The notes beneath the pieces were generated by a model. The model was not told where the DNA came from. It ran no database searches and was given only the letters and a program-made list of their open reading frames with translations. Positions 8,629 to 17,484 of a DNA stretch of 64,000 nucleotides are shown in pieces. A program made the translations under genes and the position numbers. Numbering within the stretch: the stretch's first letter is position 1; the number at the start of each line of letters is the position of its first letter. The DNA comes from Nocardioides zeae (GTDB taxonomy: Bacteria > Actinomycetota > Actinomycetes > Propionibacteriales > Nocardioidaceae): positions 434,001-498,000 of the forward strand of contig NZ_JAUTAN010000001.1 of the NCBI RefSeq assembly GCF_030818655.1. The letters are read 5' to 3'.

Positions 8629-9786
8629 ATGACCATGACGACCCCGCCGCCGGCCGCCACGCCGGACGAGCCCCACGAGAACGGCATCGAGAACCGCGAC
8701 GTCGCCGGCCTGTCCCAGGGCCGCATCGTCCTCAAGCGCTTCCTCGGCCACCGCGGCGCCCTTGTCGGGATGGTCGTGCTCGCCCTCGTGACGATCCTCG
8801 CCTTCAGCTCGATCGGCGTCGGCGGCATCCCCGGGTGGTGGAAGTACGCGCCGGGCGACCGTCCCGCCGGGTTCGACCCCGTCACCGACCGCGGCGCCCC
8901 GACCCTCGGGCTGCCCACGTGGCTCGGCGGCAGCGGACTCGCGTGGGGTGACGCGCCCTTCGGTCGGGACAACCTGGGCCGCGACATCTTCGCCCGCACC
9001 ATGCTCGGTGCCCAGACCTCCCTCATCGTCATGGCGATCATGGGCATCGTCGCGGCCGTCATGGGCATCGCCGTCGGCGCGCTCGCCGGCTACTACCGCG
9101 GGGCCACCGACCAGGCCCTCATGCGCTTCACCGACCTCGTCATCACGTTCCCGCTCATCGTCATCGGCGCTGTGCTCGGCAAGATGGCCGGTGACTCCGG
9201 TGTCTACGTGCTCGCCCTGGTGCTCGGCCTCGTCGTGTGGACGACGTTGGCGCGCCTGGTGCGCGCCGAGTTCCTGTCGCTGCGCGAACGGGAGTTCGTC
9301 GACGCCGCCCGGGTGGCGGGGGCGAGCGACACCCGCATCATCCTCAAGCACATGCTGCCCAACGCGATGGGCCCGATCATCGTCAACACGACGCTGCTCA
9401 TGTCGGCCGCGGTGCTGCTCGAGGCGTCGCTCAGCTACCTGGGCTTCGGCGTCAAGGCGCCCGACATCTCGCTCGGCAAGATGGTGTCGGACTACCAGTC
9501 CTACTTCCAGACGCGGCCGTGGCTCTTCTGGTGGCCGGGCGCCTTCATCATCGTCATCGCGCTCTGCGTCAACTTCATCGGTGACGGCCTCCGCGACGCC
9601 TTCGACCCGCGCCAGCGCAAGATCCCCTCGCTCCGCGCGATGAACCGGGCGCGCCTCGCCCAGCAGGAGAGCCTCGTGGCGGCGACCCCGGCGCTCCCGA
9701 CCGGTGCGGACGTCGCCGGCGTGGACGTCGAGAAGCGGGCGCGCGAGACGGACCGCCGGGACGACGAGCCGGGCGGCACCGCGTGA
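8629..9786 (+). CDS. ABC transporter permease, DppC/OppC-like
   Basis: 385-aa second permease subunit. It has a cytoplasmic N-terminus, a first TM helix (around residues 45-65), a large periplasmic loop containing [19 protein letters not shown] (the conserved OppC 'GTDxxGRD' region, here GRDNLGRD), and the EAA motif region [30 protein letters not shown] ribosome site lies 8 bases upstream of the ATG. It works with the permease at 7017 to form the channel for the importer. Confidence 0.94.
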   Translation: MTMTTPPPAATPDEPHENGIENRDVAGLSQGRIVLKRFLGHRGALVGMVVLALVTILAFSSIGVGGIPGWWKYAPGDRPAGFDPVTDRGAPTLGLPTWLGGSGLAWGDAPFGRDNLGRDIFARTMLGAQTSLIVMAIMGIVAAVMGIAVGALAGYYRGATDQALMRFTDLVITFPLIVIGAVLGKMAGDSGVYVLALVLGLVVWTTLARLVRAEFLSLREREFVDAARVAGASDTRIILKHMLPNAMGPIIVNTTLLMSAAVLLEASLSYLGFGVKAPDISLGKMVSDYQSYFQTRPWLFWWPGAFIIVIALCVNFIGDGLRDAFDPRQRKIPSLRAMNRARLAQQESLVAATPALPTGADVAGVDVEKRARETDRRDDEPGGTA

Positions 9787-9806
9787 CCTCGCGCCGCCCG
9801 CGGCCC

Positions 9807-10343
9807 TCAGACCAGGAGGGGCGTGACCACCGCGGCCAGCGCGAGCAGCGCGAGCGTGGCGACGGCGGCCGGGTCGGGGCGCACCAGGGACCGCGTGGCC
9901 TCCGGGCCCGCGGGGCGTCCGGTGGCCTCCTCACGGCGCCAGCGCTCGCGCACGGCGGTGGCCGCCTCGGACTCCTTCCCCCTCGCGCGGTCCATGCCGA
10001 GCGGCGGGGGACAGGCCCAGGCGTCGACCGTGGAGCCGTCGAGGAGCACCAGACGCACGCCGTACCGGCCGTCGACCTCCTCCAGGGCGCCCCACGGCAC
10101 CTCGACGGTGCGGAAGGGGTTGACGACCTGCAGGCCGTCGTCGGTGAGGTGGAGGGCGGGGCGCCAGTACACGACCCAGCCGATCGCGCCGAGGAGCAGC
10201 ACGGCTCCGCCCCAGCGCAGGAGCAGCTCGACGTCGCCGCCGACGGCCAGGCCGACGAGCACCACGCCGGCGCCGCCCATGAGGGCGACCGCCAGGCGGC
10301 GTGCGACCGTGGATCGGTAGGTCTGGACGTACGGGGTGGCCAT
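9807..10343 (-). CDS. Membrane-anchored PH-domain-like protein
   Basis: 178-aa protein on the reverse strand, lying between the permease genes and their ATPase. Two hydrophobic segments near the N-terminus (VALMGGAGVVLVGLAVGG and a following VLLLGAIGWVVYW) precede a small beta-rich PH-like (bacterial PH) domain with NPFRTVEVPWGALEEVDGR. A final hydrophobic segment ends the protein. Function unknown. The ATG at 10343 begins MATPYVQTYRS, typical of this family; a longer ORF extends 8 residues upstream. Its antisense position splits the importer operon, so the ATPase probably has its own promoter or read-through occurs across this gene. Confidence 0.82.
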   Translation of the reverse strand: MATPYVQTYRSTVARRLAVALMGGAGVVLVGLAVGGDVELLLRWGGAVLLLGAIGWVVYWRPALHLTDDGLQVVNPFRTVEVPWGALEEVDGRYGVRLVLLDGSTVDAWACPPPLGMDRARGKESEAATAVRERWRREEATGRPAGPEATRSLVRPDPAAVATLALLALAAVVTPLLV

Positions 10344-10426
10344 GGGGCCAGCCTCCCAGAGCAGCACGCAGACCAGCAGAGCAGCACCCCGGGCCCGTCC
10401 CGGGCTCGCATCCAGGAAGGTGAGCT

Positions 10427-12184
10427 GTGACCACCACCCCCGAGGGCACCCCCGAGGGCCCGTCGCTGACGAAGCCGACGACGGACGACGCCGAGGCCAA
10501 GCCGGTCGTGCTGGACGTGGAGGACCTGAGCGTCCACTTCTTCGTCGAGGACGAGTGGGTGCCGGCCGCGCTCGACGTGTCCTACCAGGTGCGCGCGGGC
10601 GAGGTGCTCGCGATCGTCGGTGAGTCGGGCTCCGGCAAGACCCAGTCGTCGATGTCGCTCCTCGGCCTCCTGCCGCCGAACGGCCGCGCGACGGGTTCCG
10701 CGAAGCTCAAGGGCACCGAGGTGCTCGGGCTCCGTGGCGCCGCGCAGCGGCGGCTGCGCGGCAAGGAGATCGCCGTGATCTTCCAGGAGCCGATGACGGC
10801 GCTCAACCCGGTCTACCCGATCGGCGCCCAGGTGGTCGAGGCGCTGCGCACCCACCTCCCGCTGTCGCCCTCGGCGGCGAAGGCGCGCGCGCTCGAGCTG
10901 CTGCGGCTCGTCGAGATCCCGGAGCCGGAGCGACGCTTCAACTCGTTCCCCCACCAGCTCTCCGGCGGTCAGCGGCAGCGCGCGATGATCGCCCAGGCGC
11001 TGGCCTGCGACCCGACGCTGCTCATCGCGGACGAGCCGACGACCGCCCTCGACGTCACCGTCCAGGCCGAGATCCTCAAGCTCATCGCCGACCTCAAGGA
11101 CCGGATCGACTCGGGCATCGTCCTCATCACCCACGACATGGGCGTGGTGGCGGACATGGCCGACCGGATGGTCGTCATGAAGGACGGTCGCATCGTCGAG
11201 ACCGGCACCACCGCGGACGTCTTCGCGCGACCGCAGCACCCCTACACGCAGCAGCTGCTGGCCGCCGTTCCCCACTTCGGCCAGGCCACCCGCGCCGAGG
11301 TCCGCGCGGGGGACGTGCCGCGACCGGAGTCGGCCTCCACCGAGAAGCGGGAGCCGGTGCTCGTCATCGAGGACCTGGTGCTGGAGTACCCCAAGCGGGG
11401 TTCCCAGCCCGTCTTCCGCGCGGTCGACGAGGTGAGCCTCGAGATCGGCGAGGGCGAGGTCGTCGGACTGGTGGGCGAGTCCGGCTCGGGCAAGACCACC
11501 ATCGGTCGTGCCGTCGTCGGGCTGCTGCCGGTCGCGGGCGGTCGTCTCACGGTCGACGGCGTGGACATGGCCGACGCCAACCGCCGCACCCTGCGCGACC
11601 TCCGTCGTCGGGTCGGCATCGTGTTCCAGGACCCGGGCTCCTCCCTCAACCCGCGCATCCCGGTCGGCGAGTCGATCGGCGAGCCCCTCCACCTGCACAC
11701 CGGGGTGAAGGGCAAGGAGCTCAGCCAGCGGGTCGAGACGCTCCTCGACCAGGTGCACCTGCCCCGCGCCATGCGCAACCGCTACCCGCACGAGCTCTCC
11801 GGCGGCCAGCGGCAGCGCGTGGGCATCGCCCGGGCGCTCGCGCTCGAGCCGCGCCTGCTGGTCGCCGACGAGCCCACCTCGGCCCTCGACGTCTCGGTGC
11901 AGGCCCGCGTCCTCGACCTCTTCTCCGAGCTGCAGGCGCAGCACGGGTTCGGCTGCCTCTTCATCAGCCACGACCTCGCCGTCGTGGAGATGCTGGCCTC
12001 CCGGATCGCCGTGATGCACCACGGCAAGCTGGTCGAGATCGGCCCCAGCTCGCAGGTCATCAACCACCCCAAGGACCCGTACACCCAGCGTCTCGTCGCC
12101 GCGGTGCCCGTGCCCGACCCGGTGGAGCAGCGGGCGCGCCGCGCCCGTCGCGACGCCCTGCTGGACGACGCCGGCGTCAGCTGA
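10427..12184 (+). CDS. Fused dipeptide ABC transporter ATP-binding protein (DppD-DppF type)
   Basis: 585-aa fusion of two ABC ATPase domains that energise the peptide-type importer. Domain 1: Walker [10 protein letters not shown] (65-73), signature LSGGQ (178) and Walker B LLIADEP. Domain 2: Walker [10 protein letters not shown] (350-358), signature LSGGQ (457) and LLVADEP. Each domain is followed by the oligopeptide-transporter C-terminal extension (HPYTQQLL and DPYTQRLV motifs). Starts at GTG after an AAGGTGAG ribosome site. Fusion of D and F subunits is common in actinobacteria. The substrate (di/oligopeptide, nickel or other) cannot be decided from these genes. Confidence 0.95.
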   Translation: MTTTPEGTPEGPSLTKPTTDDAEAKPVVLDVEDLSVHFFVEDEWVPAALDVSYQVRAGEVLAIVGESGSGKTQSSMSLLGLLPPNGRATGSAKLKGTEVLGLRGAAQRRLRGKEIAVIFQEPMTALNPVYPIGAQVVEALRTHLPLSPSAAKARALELLRLVEIPEPERRFNSFPHQLSGGQRQRAMIAQALACDPTLLIADEPTTALDVTVQAEILKLIADLKDRIDSGIVLITHDMGVVADMADRMVVMKDGRIVETGTTADVFARPQHPYTQQLLAAVPHFGQATRAEVRAGDVPRPESASTEKREPVLVIEDLVLEYPKRGSQPVFRAVDEVSLEIGEGEVVGLVGESGSGKTTIGRAVVGLLPVAGGRLTVDGVDMADANRRTLRDLRRRVGIVFQDPGSSLNPRIPVGESIGEPLHLHTGVKGKELSQRVETLLDQVHLPRAMRNRYPHELSGGQRQRVGIARALALEPRLLVADEPTSALDVSVQARVLDLFSELQAQHGFGCLFISHDLAVVEMLASRIAVMHHGKLVEIGPSSQVINHPKDPYTQRLVAAVPVPDPVEQRARRARRDALLDDAGVS

Positions 12185-12226
12185 CGACCGGCGCCGCCGG
12201 GGCGCGTACGACGAGGGCGGACCCGA

Positions 12227-12256
12227 TTCGCCGCGACGTGCGCGCTCTGGCACAAT
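12227..12256 (+). promoter_or_regulatory. Promoter of rpsP operon
   Basis: TTCGCC (12227-12232), 18-bp spacer, CACAAT (12251-12256) preceded by TGG. The TGGCACAATG block is commonly seen upstream of rpsP in actinobacteria (from memory). The leader to the GTG at 12389 is about 125 nt, long enough for translational autoregulation. Confidence 0.5.
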
Positions 12257-12388
12257 GATCGGTCGAGTCGTGCGACCCCCGGACCCTCTCATCCGTGGGC
12301 CGCTCGCCCTTCGAGGTCCGGAGCCGGTGCCCCACGCCGTCGCGACGTCCCTCATCAACCCGCAACGTTCGAGGAGACACCACCCACC

Positions 12389-12853
12389 GTGGCCGTCAAG
12401 ATCCGTTTGAAGCGCCTGGGCAAGATCCGGGTGCCGCAGTACCGCATCGTCGTCGTCGACTCGCGCAAGAAGCGCGACGGCAAGGTGATCGAGGAGATCG
12501 GCAAGTACCACCCCAAGGAGGAGCCCTCGTTCATCGAGGTCGAGTCCGAGCGGGCCCAGCACTGGCTCGGCGTCGGCGCGCAGCCGACCGAGGCGGTCGA
12601 GGCCATCCTCAAGATCACCGGTGACTGGCAGACGTTCAAGGGCCTGCCGGGCACGGAGGGCACGCTGAAGACGGCGGCCCCCAAGCCCGACAAGCTCGAG
12701 ATCTTCAACGCCGCGCTCAAGGAGGCTCAGAACGAGCCCAAGGGTGCCGCCATGACGAAGAAGGCCAAGAAGTCCGACGACGCCAAGGCCGACGAGCCGC
12801 AGGCGGACGAGGCCACGGCCGACGAGGCGCCCGCCGAGAGCACCGAGGCCTGA
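12389..12853 (+). CDS. rpsP: 30S ribosomal protein S16
   Basis: Small-subunit assembly protein. The first ~80 residues ([20 protein letters not shown] onward, with [14 protein letters not shown]) are canonical S16. The 154-aa length exceeds the E. coli protein by about 70 residues because of a low-complexity C-terminal tail rich in Lys, then Ala/Glu/Asp, as is usual in actinobacteria. GTG start preceded by a GAGGAG ribosome site. khpA follows after 5 bases; rpsP-khpA form one transcript that appears to end at the hairpin at 13115. Confidence 0.97.
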   Translation: MAVKIRLKRLGKIRVPQYRIVVVDSRKKRDGKVIEEIGKYHPKEEPSFIEVESERAQHWLGVGAQPTEAVEAILKITGDWQTFKGLPGTEGTLKTAAPKPDKLEIFNAALKEAQNEPKGAAMTKKAKKSDDAKADEPQADEATADEAPAESTEA

Positions 12854-12858
12854 GCACC

Positions 12859-13101
12859 GTGCTGGCCGACGCGCTCGAGCACCTGGTCCGTGGGGTGGTC
12901 GCCCACCCCGACGACGTGACCGTGCGGGACAAGGAGCTGCGCCGCGGCTCCGTGCTGGAGGTCCGGGTGCACCCCGACGACCTCGGCAAGGTCATCGGTC
13001 GCAACGGCCGCACCGCCACGGCGTTCCGCACCGTCATCGGTGCGCTCGCCGGTCGGGGCGGCGCTCGGGTCGACTTCGTCGACGTCGACCGCCGTCGCTG
13101 A
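12859..13101 (+). CDS. khpA: KH-domain RNA-binding protein KhpA
   Basis: 80-aa single KH-domain protein with the GxxG RNA-binding loop in GKVIGRNGRTATAFR and the ending ARVDFVDVDRRR. In firmicutes KhpA pairs with KhpB/Jag and binds many RNAs; in actinobacteria it sits between rpsP and rimM as here. GTG start; the gap to rpsP is 5 bases. Confidence 0.93.
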   Translation: MLADALEHLVRGVVAHPDDVTVRDKELRRGSVLEVRVHPDDLGKVIGRNGRTATAFRTVIGALAGRGGARVDFVDVDRRR

Positions 13102-13114
13102 CACACCGCTCGCC

Positions 13115-13150
13115 GGACGGGCGTCACCCCCCAGGGGGTGGCGCCCGTCC
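13115..13150. terminator. Long hairpin terminator between khpA and rimM
   Basis: GGACGGGCG (13115-13123) pairs with CGCCCGTCC (13142-13150), continuing inward through a T-G wobble and CA/TG to a C4/G4 pairing, giving about 16 bp. GTCATTTT follows. It ends the rpsP-khpA transcript immediately upstream of the rimM promoter. Confidence 0.8.
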
Positions 13151-13175
13151 GTCATTTTCACCGCGCGCGGACACG

Positions 13176-13181
13176 TAGGAT
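13176..13181 (+). promoter_or_regulatory. Leaderless-type -10 element TAGGAT for rimM
   Basis: TAGGAT ends 8 bases before the GTG at 13190. No ribosome site is visible. It supports the GTG start over longer in-frame ORF versions and separates rimM-trmD from rpsP-khpA. Confidence 0.5.
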
Positions 13182-13189
13182 CCGGTCCC

Positions 13190-13768
13190 GTGAGCAGCAG
13201 CATCGAGGTCCTCGTGGGTCGCATCGGGAAGCCGCACGGCATCCGGGGGGACGTCACCGTCGACGTGCGCACCGACGAGCCCGAGCGCCGCTTCGCCCCG
13301 GGGGGTCGGCTGCGCGTGACCGCTCCCCGTGACGTCACGACGTCCCGCACCAGCATCGGGATCGAGTCGGCCCGCTGGCACCAGGGCGTGCTGCTCGTCC
13401 GCTTCGAGGACGTCTCCTCCCGCGACGAGGCAGAGGCGCTGCGGGGGCTGCTGCTCCACGCCACCATCGAGCCGGGAGAGACCCCCGACGACCCCGAGGA
13501 GTTCTACGACCACCAGCTCGTCGGGCTGGTGGTGCACGACCTCGAGGGGCAGGTGATCGGCGAGGTGACCCAGGTGCTGCACGGCGCGGCGCAGGACCTC
13601 CTGGGCGTCCGCACGCCCGACGGCCGCGACACGCTCGTCCCCTTCGTCGCTGCGCTCGTGCCGACCGTGGACCTCGCGGCCGGTCACGTCGTGGTCGCCG
13701 ACCGGCCGGGTCTGGTCGCGCCGTACCCCGAGGAGAGCGACGGCGGCGAGCCCGAGGCCGGGGCCTGA
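13190..13768 (+). CDS. rimM: Ribosome maturation factor RimM
   Basis: 192-aa 16S rRNA processing factor that binds S19 and aids maturation of the 30S head. The N-terminal RimM barrel begins IEVLVGRIGKPHGIRGDV and the C-terminal PRC barrel includes YDHQLVGLVVHDLEGQ and VPFVAALVPTVDLAAG. Start chosen by the leaderless -10 and by the canonical N-terminus. trmD follows after 3 bases. Confidence 0.96.
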   Translation: MSSSIEVLVGRIGKPHGIRGDVTVDVRTDEPERRFAPGGRLRVTAPRDVTTSRTSIGIESARWHQGVLLVRFEDVSSRDEAEALRGLLLHATIEPGETPDDPEEFYDHQLVGLVVHDLEGQVIGEVTQVLHGAAQDLLGVRTPDGRDTLVPFVAALVPTVDLAAGHVVVADRPGLVAPYPEESDGGEPEAGA

Positions 13769-13771
13769 GGC

Positions 13772-14482
13772 GTGCGCGTCGACGTCGTCACGATCTTCCC
13801 CGAGTACCTCCGGGCGCTCGACCTCTCCCTCCCCGGGAAGGCGCAGCGCTCCGGGCTGCTCGACCTGCGGGTCCACGACCTGCGGGACCACACCCACGAC
13901 CGGCACCGCACCGTGGACGACACGCCGTACGGCGGGGGAGCCGGCATGGTCATGAAGCCGGAGCCCTGGGGGGAGGCCCTGGACGCCCTCGACGTCACGG
14001 GCGCGACGCTCGTCGTGCCGACCCCGTCGGGCGAGGTCTTCCGCCAGGCGACGGCGCGTGAGCTGAGCACGCGGGAGCGGCTCGTGTTCGCGTGCGGGCG
14101 GTACGAGGGGATCGACGCCCGCGTCGTGGAGCACGCCGCCGCCGCAGGCGCCGAGGTGCGCGAGGTGTCGATCGGCGACTACGTGCTCAACGGCGGCGAG
14201 GTTGCGGTGCTGGCGATCGTCGAGGCCGTGGTGCGGCTGCTGCCCGGGTTCATGGGCAACCCGGAGTCGCTCGTGGAGGAGTCGCACGAGGACGGGCTGC
14301 TGGAGTACCCCGTCTACACGAAGCCCGCCTCGTGGCGCGGACGCGACGTGCCCCCGGTGCTGCTGAGCGGTGACCACGGCGCGGTCGCGCGCTGGCGTCG
14401 CGAGGAGTCGCTGCGCCGCACGGCCGAGCGGCGGCCGGACCTGCTGGCCGAGACGGTCGCCCCTCGGGAGAGCGACGCCTGA
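13772..14482 (+). CDS. trmD: tRNA (guanine37-N1)-methyltransferase TrmD
   Basis: 236-aa SPOUT methyltransferase that makes m1G37 in tRNA and prevents +1 frameshifting. Starts [12 protein letters not shown]; the SAM-binding trefoil knot is visible as RYEGIDARV followed by [16 protein letters not shown], and the C-terminal tRNA contact region [20 protein letters not shown] is present. GTG start 3 bases after rimM, same operon. Confidence 0.97.
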   Translation: MRVDVVTIFPEYLRALDLSLPGKAQRSGLLDLRVHDLRDHTHDRHRTVDDTPYGGGAGMVMKPEPWGEALDALDVTGATLVVPTPSGEVFRQATARELSTRERLVFACGRYEGIDARVVEHAAAAGAEVREVSIGDYVLNGGEVAVLAIVEAVVRLLPGFMGNPESLVEESHEDGLLEYPVYTKPASWRGRDVPPVLLSGDHGAVARWRREESLRRTAERRPDLLAETVAPRESDA

Positions 14483-14564
14483 GACGTTGCTGAGTGTCGT
14501 CTGAGCCACATCTGAGGCGGGAGCGACGCTTGCGTGACGTCATCGTCACGAACCGGGGAACCTC

Positions 14565-14580
14565 GTTACGACCCCGAAAC
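14565..14580. promoter_or_regulatory. Putative GlnR box upstream of the ammonium transporter
   Basis: GTTAC-N6-GAAAC matches the actinobacterial GlnR half-site pattern (gTnAc-n6-GaAAc) exactly, 113 bases upstream of the amt start. A second, poorer GTAAC lies at 14598-14602 and GTCAC at 14545-14549. GlnR activates amt genes under nitrogen limitation in Streptomyces and mycobacteria; the same control is inferred here. Confidence 0.5.
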
Positions 14581-14692
14581 AATTATGGCCGCGGGAGGTA
14601 ACGCCCGCTGGGAAAAGTACGGCGCTGTCCGGGGTGGCAACGTGGCTGCCCGGTGCACGGCGGGTCCCGCGTGGCCCATCTCCCGAGGAGAC

Positions 14693-15976
14693 ATGCGTTC
14701 GATGGTCGGTACTGTTCCCTGGCTGCTGCTGTCGGCGGCCCTCGTGCTCTTCATGACGCCCGGGCTGGCGTTCTTCTACGGCGGTCTGGTCAAGGCCAAG
14801 AGCGTCGTCTCGATGATGATGCTCAGCTTCGGCTCGATGGGGCTCGTCGGTGTCCTGTGGATGCTCTACGGCTTCAACCAGGCGTTCGTCGACGGCTCGT
14901 CGGCCGACTGGATCCCGGAGATCCTCGGCAACGCCTTCTCGGACTTCGCGCTGGGCGGCGCCGCCGCTGACGCGTTCGCCGGTGACGGTGACGCCGCCGT
15001 CGTCCTGGCCAGCGCCGCGTTCGGCTCCACGTTCGCCATCATCACCGTCGCGCTGGTCTCCGGCGCCATCGCCGACCGCGCCCGCTTCTTCCCGTGGCTC
15101 GTCTTCGTCGGCCTCTTCTCCACGCTGGTCTACTTCCCGGTCGCCTCGTGGGTCTTCTCGTTCGTGGTCGACGGCGACGGCGTCACCACCTTCACCGGCT
15201 GGATCGGCCAGCTCGGCACGCACCTCGGCTACGACGTCGGCACGATCGACTTCGCCGGTGGCACCGCGGTCCACATCAACGCCGGTGCGGCCGCCCTGGC
15301 GCTCGCCCTCGTGCTCGGCAAGCGTGCCGGCGGCTTCACCAAGGAGGACGCGGTCCCGCACAACGTCCCGCTGGTGCTCATCGGCGCGGCCATCCTGTGG
15401 TTCGGCTGGTTCGGCTTCAACGGTGGTGCGGCCACGACCGACGGTGGCGCGGCCCTGATCTACGTCAACACCATCGTGTGCCCGGCCGCCGCCGCGCTCG
15501 GCTTCATCGTGGTCGAGCACTTCAAGGACGGGAAGGCGACCGCAGTCGGCGCCGCCTCGGGCATCGTGGCGGGCCTCGTGGCCATCACACCCTCCTGCGC
15601 CAACCTCAACCCCTTCTGGTCGATCGTCCTGGGCCTCGTCGCCGGTGCGGTCTGCGCCTTCGCCATCGACCTGAAGTACAAGCTCGGCTTCGACGACTCG
15701 CTCGACGTCGTCGGCCTGCACCTCGTGGCCGGCTTCATCGGCACCATCTACGTCGGCTTCTTCGCCATCGACACCGGCCTCTTCACCGGCGGCTCGTTCG
15801 AGCAGGTCATCGTCCAGGTGATCCCGGCGTTCGCCGTCGCGATCTACTCGTTCGTCGTGGCCTTCGTGATCGCGAAGATCATCGACGCGACGATCGGCTT
15901 CCGGGTCAAGGAGGAGGACGAGGTCGCGGGCATCGACTCCGTGCAGCACGGTGGCGGCGCCTACGCCTTCGACTGA
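14693..15976 (+). CDS. amt: Ammonium transporter, Amt family
   Basis: 427-aa ammonium channel of the Amt/MEP/Rh family with about 11 TM helices. Key pore residues are present: Asp186 and His194 in IDFAGGTAVHINAG, and the second pore histidine His343 in VVGLHLVAGFIG, matching E. coli AmtB D160, H168 and H318 in spacing. The ATG has a GAGGAG ribosome site 3-8 bases upstream; longer in-frame starts run into the regulatory region and are rejected. There is no adjacent glnK, so this is probably distinct from the amtB-glnK-glnD locus expected upstream of base 1. Confidence 0.96.
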   Translation: MRSMVGTVPWLLLSAALVLFMTPGLAFFYGGLVKAKSVVSMMMLSFGSMGLVGVLWMLYGFNQAFVDGSSADWIPEILGNAFSDFALGGAAADAFAGDGDAAVVLASAAFGSTFAIITVALVSGAIADRARFFPWLVFVGLFSTLVYFPVASWVFSFVVDGDGVTTFTGWIGQLGTHLGYDVGTIDFAGGTAVHINAGAAALALALVLGKRAGGFTKEDAVPHNVPLVLIGAAILWFGWFGFNGGAATTDGGAALIYVNTIVCPAAAALGFIVVEHFKDGKATAVGAASGIVAGLVAITPSCANLNPFWSIVLGLVAGAVCAFAIDLKYKLGFDDSLDVVGLHLVAGFIGTIYVGFFAIDTGLFTGGSFEQVIVQVIPAFAVAIYSFVVAFVIAKIIDATIGFRVKEEDEVAGIDSVQHGGGAYAFD

Positions 15977-15998
15977 GCACCTTGCACCACCCCCGCAC

Positions 15999-16028
15999 CA
16001 CCCCGTAGCACCCCGTAGCACCCCGCAC
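15999..16028. repeat. Three tandem decamers CACCCCGTAG
   Basis: CACCCCGTAG at 15999-16008 and 16009-16018, then CACCCCGCAC at 16019-16028, directly between the amt stop and its terminator. Looks like slippage-type microduplication. Confidence 0.6.
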
Positions 16029-16029
16029 G

Positions 16030-16060
16030 CGGCCCGCCCCGATTGGATCGGGGCGGGCCG
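16030..16060 (+). terminator. Perfect hairpin terminator after amt
   Basis: A 14-bp perfect stem (CGGCCCGCCCCGAT at 16030-16043 with its complement at 16047-16060) and a 3-nt loop. It separates amt from rplS. Confidence 0.85.
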
Positions 16061-16186
16061 TCTGTGCGAACATCACCAGTCGCGCCACGCACGCCTCTGC
16101 CACAGGGGAACTGCCGTGCCGGCGTCACTTCATCGGATCCGCACCATCGAACCGCGGCTGACCTGTGGCACTCGCGAGGAGCACAC

Positions 16187-16540
16187 ATGAGCAACAACGT
16201 CATCACCGAGCTCGCCGCGGCGAGCAAGCGCAGCGACATCCCGGCCTTCCGCGCCGGTGACACCGTCAAGGTGCACGTGAAGGTCGTCGAGGGCAGCCGC
16301 TCGCGCGTCCAGGTCTTCCAGGGCGTCGTCATCCGCGTGCAGGGCTCGGGCATCGGCCGCACCTTCACCGTCCGCAAGGTCTCCTTCGGCGTCGGCGTCG
16401 AGCGCACCTTCCCGCTGCACTCGCCCATCTTCGAGACCATCGAGGTCGTCACCCGCGGTGACGTGCGCCGCGCGAAGCTCTACTACCTGCGCAACCTCCG
16501 CGGCAAGGCCGCCAAGATCAAGGAGCGTCGCGACAGCTGA
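16187..16540 (+). CDS. rplS: 50S ribosomal protein L19
   Basis: 117-aa L19, located at the 30S-50S interface. Canonical sequence: [40 protein letters not shown], and the basic end [23 protein letters not shown] ribosome site precedes the ATG. Followed by lepB, as in most actinobacteria. Confidence 0.98.
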   Translation: MSNNVITELAAASKRSDIPAFRAGDTVKVHVKVVEGSRSRVQVFQGVVIRVQGSGIGRTFTVRKVSFGVGVERTFPLHSPIFETIEVVTRGDVRRAKLYYLRNLRGKAAKIKERRDS

Positions 16541-16585
16541 CCCGGCTCGCCGCGAGGCGCCCGACCCGGGTGTCGCGCAGGTGGC

Positions 16586-16591
16586 TAGTCT
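16586..16591 (+). promoter_or_regulatory. Leaderless-type -10 element TAGTCT for lepB
   Basis: TAGTCT ends 7 bases before the GTG at 16599. It supports that start and gives lepB transcription independent of rplS. Confidence 0.45.
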
Positions 16592-16598
16592 CGTCCCC

Positions 16599-17465
16599 GT
16601 GACGTCCGACGACCGCGTGTCCCCCCACCCTCACGACGAGGACGGGGACCCGCGGTCGTCGTCGTTCTCCGGCGACGGAGCGGAGGGCTCGACCACCACC
16701 ACGACCTCGGCGGAGACGTCGGGGGAGACCGCCGGTCGCGCCAAGCGCTCGCGCCGCAAGCGCAAGCAGCTGCCGCTCTGGCAGGAGACGATCCTGCTGC
16801 TCGCGGTCGCCCTGGCGCTCGCCTTCGTCATCAAGGCGTTCTTCCTCCAGGCGTTCTACATCCCGTCGGAGTCGATGGTGCCGGGCCTCCAGGTCAACGA
16901 CCGGATCCTGGTCGAGAAGCCGTCCTACTGGGGCGACAACGGCCCCCAGCGCGGCGACGTCGTGGTGTTCGAGGACCCGGGTGGCTGGCTCGGGCCCACC
17001 GCGGCGGAGGGGCCCAGCAACCCGATCGCGGAGGTGATGTCGAAGATCGGCCTCTACCCGACCGGCGGCCACCTCGTGAAGCGCGTCATCGGCCTCGAGG
17101 GCGACGTCATCTCGTGCTGCGACGAGCAGGGCCGGATCCTCGTCAACGGCCAGCCGCTCGACGAGCCCTACCTGGCGGACGGCCTGCAGTGCAACGGGCC
17201 CGAGGTCAACGGCTGCACCGCCGACTGGGAGACGGTGGAGGTGCCGGAGGGCCAGATGTTCGTCATGGGCGACAACCGGGCCCAGTCCGAGGACTCCGCG
17301 GCCCGCATCTGCGACCCGGCGGTCAACACGGCCTGCACGACGGGGCGCGAGTTCGTGGACACCGACCTCGTCGTCGGCAAGGTCTTCGCGGTCGTGTGGC
17401 CCCGGTCGAGCTGGGACTGGCTGGAGCGCCCGGCGACGTTCGCCGACGTGCCCGACCCCCGGTGA
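16599..17465 (+). CDS. lepB: Signal peptidase I
   Basis: 288-aa membrane serine protease that cleaves signal peptides after Sec/Tat export. A Ser/Thr-rich, then strongly basic cytoplasmic N-terminus (RAKRSRRKRKQ) precedes one TM helix (ETILLLAVALALAFVIKAFF). The catalytic dyad is Ser92 in IPSESMVPGL and Lys161 in GGHLVKRVIG; the box FVMGDNRAQSEDS is also present. Two Cys pairs appear in the outer domain (SCCDEQ and QCNGPEVNGC). The GTG start has a leaderless -10. Confidence 0.95.
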   Translation: MTSDDRVSPHPHDEDGDPRSSSFSGDGAEGSTTTTTSAETSGETAGRAKRSRRKRKQLPLWQETILLLAVALALAFVIKAFFLQAFYIPSESMVPGLQVNDRILVEKPSYWGDNGPQRGDVVVFEDPGGWLGPTAAEGPSNPIAEVMSKIGLYPTGGHLVKRVIGLEGDVISCCDEQGRILVNGQPLDEPYLADGLQCNGPEVNGCTADWETVEVPEGQMFVMGDNRAQSEDSAARICDPAVNTACTTGREFVDTDLVVGKVFAVVWPRSSWDWLERPATFADVPDPR

Positions 17466-17484
17466 TCCCCGGGGTGCCTGCCGC

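Noticed and set aside
6912..9068. 718-codon reverse-strand ORF over the permease genes
   Set aside because: Shadow frame of two clear membrane proteins; translation lacks any fold or signal.
14598..14620. Second full GlnR half-site
   Set aside because: GTAAC is present but GAAAc is displaced by two bases; only the first site is called.
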